Positions 35,558-42,691 of a DNA stretch of 64,000 bases are shown here, piece by piece; positions within the stretch are counted from its first letter, which is position 1; each line of letters begins with the position of its first letter. This DNA is from CAVVFX01 sp963747535 (GTDB lineage: Bacteria > Acidobacteriota > Terriglobia > Bryobacterales > Bryobacteraceae), in the NCBI GenBank assembly GCA_963747535.1, contig CAVVFX010000006.1, forward strand, positions 744,001-808,000. The letters are read 5' to 3'. Both the position numbers and the translations under genes were made by a program. Under the pieces are notes generated by a model, which saw only the letters and a list, made by a program, of their open reading frames with translations, was not told where the DNA came from and did not search any database.

Positions 35558-36563
35558 GGAGCATCATAGACGCCGCCGGCTGAGTGCCGCTGAGTATATT
35601 GACGGCGTTCTGAATTCGGATCGCGTCAAGCTGGCGCAAGCCATCACTGTCATTGAGAGCGACCTCGGCACCGACCTGGAGTTAGCCGAACAGATCCTCG
35701 ACGGCGTGCTGCCGAATACCGGTAAGTCGCGTCGCGTCGGGATCACGGGTACGCCTGGGGCAGGGAAGAGCACGTTCATTGATGTGCTGGGTCTGCATCT
35801 GATTCGCGAGTGCGGCGAGGCCGTTGCGGTGTTGAGTGTCGATCCGTCGAGCCCCGTTTCGGGTGGCAGCATTCTCGGCGATAAGACCCGCATGGAACGG
35901 TTGTCGGCGGAAGAAAAAGCCTTCATCCGTCCATCTCCGTCGCGCGGCCACCTGGGGGGAGTCGCGCGGCGGACGCGGGAAACCGTGCTGCTTTGTGAAG
36001 CGGCAGGCTACGAGAACATTCTCGTCGAAACCGTCGGGGTCGGCCAGTCGGAAACGGCAGTGCGGTCGATGACCGATTTCTTCCTGCTGCTCATGATCCC
36101 GCGCTCCGGAGATGAGTTGCAGGGGATTAAGCGCGGCATCATCGAGATGATCGATGCCGTCGCGATCAACAAGGCCGATGGCGATAATGTCGACGCCGCG
36201 CGCCGCAGCCAGGGGGAGTTTCGCAATGCTCTGCACCTGTTCCCCGCTGCTGCCGATGGGTGGAATCCCCAGGTGCTGATGTGCTCAGCGCTGCACAGTC
36301 AAGGGATCGCCGAGATCTGGGACCTGGTGATGCAGCATCGCGAGCAGCAGGAAAAGAACGGTTTTTTCGCCGCGCGCCGCCGCCGGCAGTCGCTCGACTG
36401 GATGCGGGAACTGGTGGCCTCGGGCCTCGAAGACGCATTTCGTCGCGACGCGAACGTAGCAGCGCAACTGCCGTCCGTGTCGGAGGCAGTGGAACAGGGC
36501 AAGCTTAGTCCGTTCCATGCCGCGCGCAAGTTATTAGGAAGGTTCTTGTGGGACAGAGTTTAG
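35541..36563 (+). CDS. meaB: MeaB/ArgK-type GTPase, methylmalonyl-CoA mutase chaperone
   Basis: The start is taken at GTG 35541, overlapping the mutB end by 17 bases; an ATG at 35451 would give a long unnatural N-terminus. The 340-residue product has LSAAEYIDGVLNSDRVKLAQ, the P-loop GTPGAGKST (about residues 69-77), VLSVDPSSPVSGGSILGDKT, RMERLSAEEKAFIRPSPSRG, HLGGVARRTRE, the VETVGVGQSE switch and NKADGDN for guanine. It gates loading and protects the mutase cobalamin cofactor. The gene's last residues and stop codon are supplied by a short palindrome at 36551-36570. Confidence 0.92.
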   Translation: MPSRLKEHHRRRRLSAAEYIDGVLNSDRVKLAQAITVIESDLGTDLELAEQILDGVLPNTGKSRRVGITGTPGAGKSTFIDVLGLHLIRECGEAVAVLSVDPSSPVSGGSILGDKTRMERLSAEEKAFIRPSPSRGHLGGVARRTRETVLLCEAAGYENILVETVGVGQSETAVRSMTDFFLLLMIPRSGDELQGIKRGIIEMIDAVAINKADGDNVDAARRSQGEFRNALHLFPAAADGWNPQVLMCSALHSQGIAEIWDLVMQHREQQEKNGFFAARRRRQSLDWMRELVASGLEDAFRRDANVAAQLPSVSEAVEQGKLSPFHAARKLLGRFLWDRV

Positions 36564-36570
36564 TCTGTCC
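36551..36570. repeat. REP-like palindrome family C, at the meaB stop
   Basis: GGACAGA - GTTTAG - TCTGTCC: perfect 7-bp arms. The loop contains the TAG that ends the GTPase gene (final residues WDRV). A second hairpin of the same family follows at 36580-36593. Confidence 0.75.
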
Positions 36571-36579
36571 TGGCTAACC

Positions 36580-36593
36580 CAGACTTCGGTCTG
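36580..36593. repeat. REP-like palindrome family C, second copy
   Basis: CAGAC - TTCG - GTCTG stem with a stable UUCG-type loop, in the 66-base gap before the CoA-transferase gene. It could attenuate or stabilise the operon mRNA. Confidence 0.65.
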
Positions 36594-36629
36594 TGGTTCG
36601 CAGTTAAAAGCTGCGAGGAGAGAGAAATA

Positions 36630-38129
36630 ATGGCATATCGTTTTCCAGTTCTGACCGCGGAGGAAGCCGCATCATTGATCCAGCACGATCAGACCGTCGG
36701 CTTCAGCGGATTCACCCCGGCCGGCGTGCCGAAGTCGATTCCGATGGCGATCGCGGCGCGAGCGGTCGAGGAGCACAACGCCGGGCGCGAATTCCAGATT
36801 GGTGTGCTGACCGGTGCTTCAACAGGCCCATCGCTCGATGGCGCATTAGCCAAAGCCGAAGCCGTTCGGTTCCGGACCCCTTATCAATCCGACCCGAATC
36901 TGCGCAAGCAGATCAACAACGGTACTACCCGCTTCGTCGACATGCACCTTTCTCTGCTTCCTCAGGTCGTGCGCTACGGTTTTCTGGGACCGATTCATTG
37001 GGCCGTAGCGGAGGCCTGCGACGTCACGGCGGGAGGAGGAATCGTGCTGAGCACTTCGGTCGGCGCCGCCCCGACCTTTCTCTCGTGCGCGGAGAGAGTT
37101 CTCATCGAGCTCAACGCCCGGCACAGCCCGCAACTCCTCGGTATGCACGATGTCTACGAACCGGCCGATCCGCCGCACCGGCGTGAGATCCCCATCTATG
37201 GCGTCTCCGACCGCATCGGCTCGCCCATCTGTGTGGTGCCGCCGTCCAAAATCGCCGGCATTGTCCACACCGATCTCGACGATGAGGTGGGCGGGTTTAG
37301 CGACGCCAATGAAACCACCGACGCCATCGGCCAGCACGTCGCCGATTTTCTTGTCAGCGATATGCGGGCAGGCCGCATACCGTCCTGTTTCCTGCCCCTG
37401 CAGTCGGGCGTCGGTGACATAGCCAACTCGGTGCTCGCCGCGCTGGGCAATCATCCGGATATTCCCGCGTTCGAGATGTACACGGAAGTGCTGCAGGATT
37501 CGGTGGTTCCGCTGTTGCAGAGCGGACGGTGCACCTTTGCCTCGACCTGCGCCCTGACCCTCACCCCGGCCAAGATGCAAGAGGTCGCCTCCAACCTCGC
37601 CTTCTTCCGGCCGCGTATTTTGATGCGCCCACAGGAGATCTCCAACCATCCGGAAGTCGTCCGGCGCCTGGGGATCATCTCGATGAACACGGCCATCGAA
37701 GTCGACATTTTCGGTAACGTGAATTCGACTCATATCATGGGACGCCAGATGATGAACGGCATCGGCGGGTCGGGAGACTTTACCCGGAATGCCTATTTGT
37801 CGGTTTTCAGCTGCCCGTCGACGGCCAAGAGTGGCAAGATCTCGACCATCGTTCCCCGCGTAAGCCATATGGACCATAGCGAACATTCGGTGCAGATTGT
37901 GGTGACCGAACAGGGTGTGGCCGACTTGCGAGGGCTCGCGCCTTATGAGCGTGCGCGCCTCATCATTGATCGTTGCGCCCATCCCGACTTCCGCGAGCAG
38001 TTAAATGGCTACCTGAATCTCGTCAACGAAGGACACACGCCGCTCTCTTTGTCGCGCGCCTTTGCGATGCACGTGCAGTTCAAGAGGACCGGCGACATGC
38101 GCGGCGTTGACTGGGAGAATTGGAAGTAA
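36630..38129 (+). CDS. acetyl-CoA hydrolase/transferase family: propionyl/acetyl-CoA:succinate CoA-transferase
   Basis: A 499-residue protein after a GGAGAGAG ribosome binding site. Family blocks are VGFSGFTPAGVPKSIPMAIA, LTGASTGPSLDG, LRKQINNGTTRFVDMHLSLL, CDVTAGGGIVLSTSVGAAPT, SGVGDIANSVLAALG, FEMYTEVLQDSVVPLL (with the probable catalytic Glu), MMNGIGGSGDFTRNAYLSVF and HSVQIVVTEQGVADLRGLAP. These match SucC/Cat1-type class I CoA-transferases. In this operon it would exchange CoA between succinyl-CoA and propionate or acetate, closing the Wood-Werkman cycle without ATP. Specificity for succinate versus acetate cannot be read from the sequence. Confidence 0.9.
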   Translation: MAYRFPVLTAEEAASLIQHDQTVGFSGFTPAGVPKSIPMAIAARAVEEHNAGREFQIGVLTGASTGPSLDGALAKAEAVRFRTPYQSDPNLRKQINNGTTRFVDMHLSLLPQVVRYGFLGPIHWAVAEACDVTAGGGIVLSTSVGAAPTFLSCAERVLIELNARHSPQLLGMHDVYEPADPPHRREIPIYGVSDRIGSPICVVPPSKIAGIVHTDLDDEVGGFSDANETTDAIGQHVADFLVSDMRAGRIPSCFLPLQSGVGDIANSVLAALGNHPDIPAFEMYTEVLQDSVVPLLQSGRCTFASTCALTLTPAKMQEVASNLAFFRPRILMRPQEISNHPEVVRRLGIISMNTAIEVDIFGNVNSTHIMGRQMMNGIGGSGDFTRNAYLSVFSCPSTAKSGKISTIVPRVSHMDHSEHSVQIVVTEQGVADLRGLAPYERARLIIDRCAHPDFREQLNGYLNLVNEGHTPLSLSRAFAMHVQFKRTGDMRGVDWENWK

Positions 38130-38157
38130 AAGAACGTTGGGCCGCGAATTCACGCGA

Positions 38158-39462
38158 ATGCGCCGAATAAGGAAATGCCGAGGCCGGTTACGCTACCCTG
38201 ATTCATTGACCACTTTTCTGATTTGGTCCACTGTGATCGTGAGCATAGCCGGAGTCCTCATCCGTCCGCGGGGTTGGCCGGAAGCGGTGTGGGCATGTTC
38301 CGGCGCTTTGCTTCTGGTTGCTGTTCGCCTCATCTCGTTGTCAACAGCGGTCTATGCCATAGCGAAGGGCACGGACGTCTACCTGTTTCTCACCGGTATG
38401 ATGCTGCTCGCAGATCTGGCTCGCCGCGAAGGCGTGTTCGACTGGATGGCGTCCAGAGCCGTCCTGGCATCGCGAGGTTCCAGCGCGCGCTTGTTCGTGC
38501 TGGTGTACTCGGTCGGCGTGCTGGTAACGGTGTTCCTTTCGAACGATGCTACGGCCGTGGTGCTCACGCCTGCCGTCTATGCAGCGGTTAAAGGAGCGCG
38601 CGCTGAAGCCCGGCCGTATCTTTTCGCGTGCGCCTTCGTCGCCAACGCCGCAAGTTTCGTGCTGCCGATCTCGAATCCTGCGAACCTCGTCGTGTATGGC
38701 AAGAACCTTCCGCCGCTGCTCACCTGGCTGCGCGTGTTCGCCTTGCCGTCGCTGGCTTCCATCGGCATCACCTTCCTGGCCCTGAGAATTGATTTCCGAA
38801 AGTCGCTGCGCTGCACCATTCAACAAGAGGCCGCCGGGCGGGAAAGCGCAAAAGCCACGCTGTCAGATTCCGGACGCCGCGCGACTTGGGGCATCGCATT
38901 TACCGGAGCGGTGCTGATCGCTGCTTCCGCCTTCGGGTTGGACCTCGGACTTCCCACCTGCCTGGCCGCAACCGTCGCTGCCCTGGCTGCCACGCGCCTG
39001 AATGCCCGCGCGGTCTGGGAGATTGCGCGCGAAGTGTCGTGGAGCGTGCTGCCTCTGGTTGCCGGACTGTTTGTCCTGGTCGAAGCGCTCAACAGCGTGG
39101 GAGCCAGCCGGGATGTAGGCGCTGTGCTACGGGATCTCGCGGCCATGCCCCTCTGGGTGGGGACTCTCGCCGCTTCGTTCGGGATCGCTGCGCTCTCGAA
39201 CGTGATGAACAACCTGCCGTCGGGCTTGTTGGCGGGCGCCGCGCTGCAAACGGTTCACGTCGATCCCCACTTGCGTGACGCGGTCCTGGTCGGCGTGGAC
39301 CTCGGACCCAATCTTTCCGTGACCGGATCGCTGGCCACGGTGCTCTGGCTGATCGCCTTGCGTCGCGAAGGCGAAGAAGTAGCCGGCTGGACATTTCTCA
39401 AGTCCGGCATCCTGGCGATGGCGCCGGCGCTGCTGTTCGCTACGCTGGCGCTGCTAGTGTAA
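38158..39462 (+). CDS. ArsB/NhaD-type ion transporter (arsenical pump membrane protein family)
   Basis: The start is uncertain: ATG 38158 gives 434 residues with a basic leader (MRRIRKCRGRLRYP); an in-frame TTG at 38206 would start right at the first helix. There are about ten membrane segments, for example TFLIWSTVIVSIAGVLIRPR, VYLFLTGMMLLADLARREGV, FVLVYSVGVLVTVFLSNDAT and FACAFVANAASFVLPISNPA. The latter, with VYGKNL, and NVMNNLPSGLLAG are diagnostic for the ArsB/CitM ion-transporter superfamily. It exports arsenite or another anion/oxyacid; no arsR, arsC or arsA lies near. It follows the CoA-transferase by 28 bases, so a carboxylate substrate is worth considering. Confidence 0.8.
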   Translation: MRRIRKCRGRLRYPDSLTTFLIWSTVIVSIAGVLIRPRGWPEAVWACSGALLLVAVRLISLSTAVYAIAKGTDVYLFLTGMMLLADLARREGVFDWMASRAVLASRGSSARLFVLVYSVGVLVTVFLSNDATAVVLTPAVYAAVKGARAEARPYLFACAFVANAASFVLPISNPANLVVYGKNLPPLLTWLRVFALPSLASIGITFLALRIDFRKSLRCTIQQEAAGRESAKATLSDSGRRATWGIAFTGAVLIAASAFGLDLGLPTCLAATVAALAATRLNARAVWEIAREVSWSVLPLVAGLFVLVEALNSVGASRDVGAVLRDLAAMPLWVGTLAASFGIAALSNVMNNLPSGLLAGAALQTVHVDPHLRDAVLVGVDLGPNLSVTGSLATVLWLIALRREGEEVAGWTFLKSGILAMAPALLFATLALLV

Positions 39463-39600
39463 ACCAAAGCGATAGCTGAACGAGAGCATGGCGTACGAAG
39501 GAAGATAGACGCCCACCACTCGCTCCAACGGTTCGGCTTCGCCCGGCAACGCCGGCAACTGGATGCCGGCCTGAAACCTCAATTCGTAACACTGTGACAA
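39454..39600 (-). pseudogene. C-terminal remnant of an outer-membrane beta-barrel protein
   Basis: The minus-strand frame reads LRFQAGIQLPALPGEAEPLE then VVGVYLPSYAMLSFSYRFGL and a stop: alternating hydrophobic strands with an aromatic end, as in outer-membrane barrels. No start or upstream barrel sequence exists before the cyclophilin gene. It overlaps the transporter end tail to tail by 9 bases. Confidence 0.35.
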
Positions 39601-39672
39601 GCGAAACGGGCATAACGCCGGCGCTTGGCAGCCGCCGCGGTGAGCAGCAGGTATTCAAATTCGCCGGCCTGG

Positions 39673-40737
39673 TCAATTAGGGTCGATGGTGGCACTGACT
39701 ATCTCCAGACGGCGCTTGGGTGTCTCGCCATCCAATTCTTCCTTTTCAAATGCGTCGAGCACTTCCATGCCTTCCACTATTCGGCCAAACGCGGAATACT
39801 GGCCGTCGAGGTGCGGCGAGGGTCCGAGCACGAGGAAGAATGAGGTGGTTGCCGAATCGGGTTCGTCGGTGCGAGCCATCGACACGATGCCGCGGAGGTG
39901 TTTGACGTCGCTGCGGAATTCAGCCTTGAGCGGGTGCACCCAACGGTCGGCCGGATGAGTTGCGCCGCCGGAGCGGCCTTCCGGCATTCCGCCTTGCACC
40001 ACGAATCCTTTCACGATGCGATGAAAGACCGTGCCGTTGTACCAACCGGTTTCCGTCAGTTTTAGAAAGTTGCGTACATGATTGGGTGCCCAGTCGGGCT
40101 CCATCTTGATCTTGATATCGCCGAGCGTGGTCTTCAGCGTGACGGTCCTCCTCAGTTGGTCTACCGGCGTGTCGAGAAAGGGTTCCACCTTCTTTTTCTC
40201 GATGGTCACTTTGAGGATCTTGACCGGCTTTTCGACCATGCCCTGGGCATCTATCGGAACCTGGGAAATCTTCTCGACCACGTCCATTCCTTCGGTCACC
40301 CGTCCGAAGGTGGTGAACTGCCCGTCGAGCGAGGGTTGGGGCACGACGCAGACGAAGAATTGAGCGCCGTCGCTATCGGGTTTGCCGGGGATACGGACCG
40401 TCGACACCACGCCACGCTCATGTTTCATGTCGCTGAACTCACTCGCCAGCAGATTCAGGCCGCCGGTGCCCCAGAGGTTGCGCGGAGTCTTGGGATCTTT
40501 GAGCAGAGGATCGCCGCCCTGAATGATGCCATTCAGGACCACGCGGTGGAATGCTCCTCCGTCGTAGTAGCCCTGGCTCGCGAGTTTGATGAACTGCGCC
40601 ACGTGTTTGGGCGCCTTGTCGGGAGCGAATTCAAAGCGGAAGGTTCCGAGGTCGGTAGTGACAACCGCTTCGAATTCCGGGTCCGCAGCCTTTGCCAGGC
40701 AAAGAGTCGAGAGAAATAGCAGGGCGAGGAAGCGCAT
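39673..40737 (-). CDS. exported peptidyl-prolyl cis-trans isomerase with two cyclophilin domains
   Basis: The start is placed at ATG 40737, where a signal peptide begins (MRFLALLFLSTLCLAKAAD). The 354-residue product has two cyclophilin repeats. The first (about residues 25-185) contains APKHVAQFIKLASQGYYDGG, FHRVVLNGIIQGGDP, DGAQFFVCVVPQPSLDGQFT and FGRVTEGMDVV. The second (about 200-352) contains APNHVRNFLKLTETGWYNGT, FHRIVKGFVVQGGMPEG, SFFLVLGPSPHLDGQYSAFG. Both keep the FHRV/I arginine, the QGGD/M and the FF motif, so both are probably active prolyl isomerases in the periplasm. Tandem cyclophilins of this kind are less usual than single-domain PpiA. Confidence 0.9.
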   Translation of the reverse strand: MRFLALLFLSTLCLAKAADPEFEAVVTTDLGTFRFEFAPDKAPKHVAQFIKLASQGYYDGGAFHRVVLNGIIQGGDPLLKDPKTPRNLWGTGGLNLLASEFSDMKHERGVVSTVRIPGKPDSDGAQFFVCVVPQPSLDGQFTTFGRVTEGMDVVEKISQVPIDAQGMVEKPVKILKVTIEKKKVEPFLDTPVDQLRRTVTLKTTLGDIKIKMEPDWAPNHVRNFLKLTETGWYNGTVFHRIVKGFVVQGGMPEGRSGGATHPADRWVHPLKAEFRSDVKHLRGIVSMARTDEPDSATTSFFLVLGPSPHLDGQYSAFGRIVEGMEVLDAFEKEELDGETPKRRLEIVSATIDPN

Positions 40738-40804
40738 CGACCAATATGTTACCTGGAACGCGCAGAGACCAAAGTCTGTCACAAGGGATTTTCTCTTGCT
40801 AAGT

Positions 40805-40820
40805 TAAAACAGCTGTTTTA
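40805..40820. promoter_or_regulatory. perfect 16-bp palindrome, probable TetR operator
   Basis: TAAAACAGCTGTTTTA is a perfect inverted repeat 18 bases before the ATG of the TetR gene and in the divergent gap with the cyclophilin gene. TetR repressors commonly bind such sites to control themselves and the downstream efflux genes. Confidence 0.65.
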
Positions 40821-40838
40821 AACTTGTGTTTGAGGGCT

Positions 40839-41471
40839 ATGCCGGAACCCGAAACAGCCGATCCCACCCGCACCAAACTTCTGGAGGCCGCTGGAAAGGT
40901 TTTCGCCGAGCAGGGATTTCACGCGGCCACTGTCCGGGAAATCTGTTCTCGTGCGGGAGCCAATGTCGCGGCGGTCAATTACCACTTCGGCGATAAGGTC
41001 GAGCTGTACGAAGAAGTTCTTCGTCAGGCCGTCCTGGAGGTGCATGACGCCGCACTGCGCGAGGCGCTCAACGACAAGGATCCGCGGCAGGCCCTGCGGC
41101 GCATGATTCGCCACATGGTGATCAGGCTCTGCAGCGTGAATCGGCCGGGTTGGACGATGCGGATCATGGCGCACGAGATGGCCAAGCCCACCCCCGCGTT
41201 CGGGCGCGTGGTCGACGACATCATCAGACCCACCTCTACCATGCTCCGGCGCGTCATCGGCCGTTTGCTCAACCTGCCCCCGGAGCATGAAAAAACCCGG
41301 CTTTGCGTTAACAGCGTTATGGGACAGGTGATCCATTATGTTTACGCTAGCCCCGTGATCGAGCGGCTCTGGCCCGAGTTCAAGATGACGGACGAAACCG
41401 CGGAACGCATCGCGCAGCACATCGCCGACTTTTCGCTGGCGTACCTGACATCGAAGAGGAAATCCTCATGA
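40839..41471 (+). CDS. TetR/AcrR-family transcriptional repressor (CecR/DUF1956 type)
   Basis: The start is placed at ATG 40839 after TGAGGG rather than an upstream TTG. The 210-residue protein has an N-terminal helix-turn-helix, RTKLLEAAGKVFAEQGFHAA, TVREICSRAGANVAAVNYHF and GDKVELYEEVLR, followed by an all-helical ligand domain with FGRVVDDIIRPTSTMLRRVI. The NVAAVNYHFGDK pattern and the C-terminal region fit the CecR (YbiH) subgroup, which controls ybhGFSR-type export. Its stop overlaps the next gene by 4 bases, and the palindrome upstream suggests autoregulation of the whole efflux operon. Confidence 0.9.
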   Translation: MPEPETADPTRTKLLEAAGKVFAEQGFHAATVREICSRAGANVAAVNYHFGDKVELYEEVLRQAVLEVHDAALREALNDKDPRQALRRMIRHMVIRLCSVNRPGWTMRIMAHEMAKPTPAFGRVVDDIIRPTSTMLRRVIGRLLNLPPEHEKTRLCVNSVMGQVIHYVYASPVIERLWPEFKMTDETAERIAQHIADFSLAYLTSKRKSS

Positions 41472-42691
41472 CCGAATCGAAGGCACCTGACACTACCTCT
41501 CAAACGAAGCCCCGGCGCAGGATTCTCCCCATCGTGATCGTGCTGGTGATTGCGGCTGCCGCCTTCACCCTGTGGCGCGTGAGCCAGGCGCGCAACAAGG
41601 CTCCCGAAAACGTTATCGCGCTCAGTGGACGCATTGAAGGTGACGATTCCGCGGTCGCGCCCAAGACTGCCGGCCGGATCGTCGAAATTCGCTACCGGGA
41701 AGGCGACCAGGTCAAAGCCGGCGACATCATTGCCCTGCTGGACGATACGCAACTTCGAGACCTTGTCGAGCAGGCGCAAGCCGGAGTAGCGCAAGCCGTG
41801 GCCCGCTTGAATTCCGCGCGTCAACAGGTCGCGATCCTGGGTGACCAGTTGCAGCAAACCGAGATTCAGACCGGCCAGTCCAAGCTCGATGCGGAGGGCC
41901 GGGTACGGCAGGCGCAGGCCGATCTATCTGCCGCGGAGGCGGACCTCGCACAGCAGAAAGCGGCCTACGAGATTGCGCTTTTTGACAAAGATGCCTATAC
42001 GCGGCTGGCCAAAACCGGGGCTGTGTCGGAACGCCAGGGCAAGCAAGCCGCGACCACCGCGGACGGGCAGGCGGCTGCGGTGGCTGCCGCGGAACGCCGC
42101 GTGGAAGCTGCAATGGGTGCGGTTACCACCGCCCAATCCATGCTCGACAACCCCAGTATCCGCACCGCTCAATCGGCGGGAATCCGCAAGCAAATGGCCC
42201 AGCAGACGGCGGAGATTGCCAGCGCCGCGGCTGACGAAGCTCGCGCCCGCGCGCAACTCGCGGAAGCCCAGGCCAACCGCCATGACTTGACCGTGACGGC
42301 CCCGTTTGACGGCACCATCATCACCCGCACGGCTGAACCCGGCGAAGTGGTCACAGCCGGTACGCCGATCGTCACGCTCCTCGATCTTCACAAGGTCTAT
42401 CTGCGCGGATTCGTTCCGGAAGGGGAGATCGGGCGTATCAAGAACGAACAGCAGGCCCGCGTGTATCTTGACTCCAATCCGAACCAGCCGATTGATGCGT
42501 ATGTTGCGCGCATCGACCCGCAGGCGACTTTCACGCCGGAAAATACCTACTTCCGCGACGACCGCGTGAAACAGGTGGTCGGGCTGAAGCTGAACTTGAA
42601 GAGCGGCTTCGGCCTGGCTAAGCCGGGCATGCCGGCGGATGGGGAAATCCTGGTCGGCGGCGACAACTGGCCGGAGAAACGCGCCAAATGA
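41468..42691 (+). CDS. HlyD/RND-type periplasmic adaptor of an ABC efflux system (YbhG-like)
   Basis: A 407-residue membrane-fusion protein. An N-terminal signal anchor (RILPIVIVLVIAAAAFTLWR) is followed by a lipoyl-like half (LSGRIEGDDSAVAPKTAGRI, VEIRYREGDQVKAGDIIALL), a long alpha-helical hairpin rich in Ala/Gln/Glu (about residues 95-265), then APFDGTIITRTAEPGEVVTA and a beta-barrel domain. The protein bridges the inner-membrane ABC transporter and the TolC channel encoded downstream. Overlaps of 4 bases with both neighbours imply translational coupling. Confidence 0.92.
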   Translation: MTESKAPDTTSQTKPRRRILPIVIVLVIAAAAFTLWRVSQARNKAPENVIALSGRIEGDDSAVAPKTAGRIVEIRYREGDQVKAGDIIALLDDTQLRDLVEQAQAGVAQAVARLNSARQQVAILGDQLQQTEIQTGQSKLDAEGRVRQAQADLSAAEADLAQQKAAYEIALFDKDAYTRLAKTGAVSERQGKQAATTADGQAAAVAAAERRVEAAMGAVTTAQSMLDNPSIRTAQSAGIRKQMAQQTAEIASAAADEARARAQLAEAQANRHDLTVTAPFDGTIITRTAEPGEVVTAGTPIVTLLDLHKVYLRGFVPEGEIGRIKNEQQARVYLDSNPNQPIDAYVARIDPQATFTPENTYFRDDRVKQVVGLKLNLKSGFGLAKPGMPADGEILVGGDNWPEKRAK

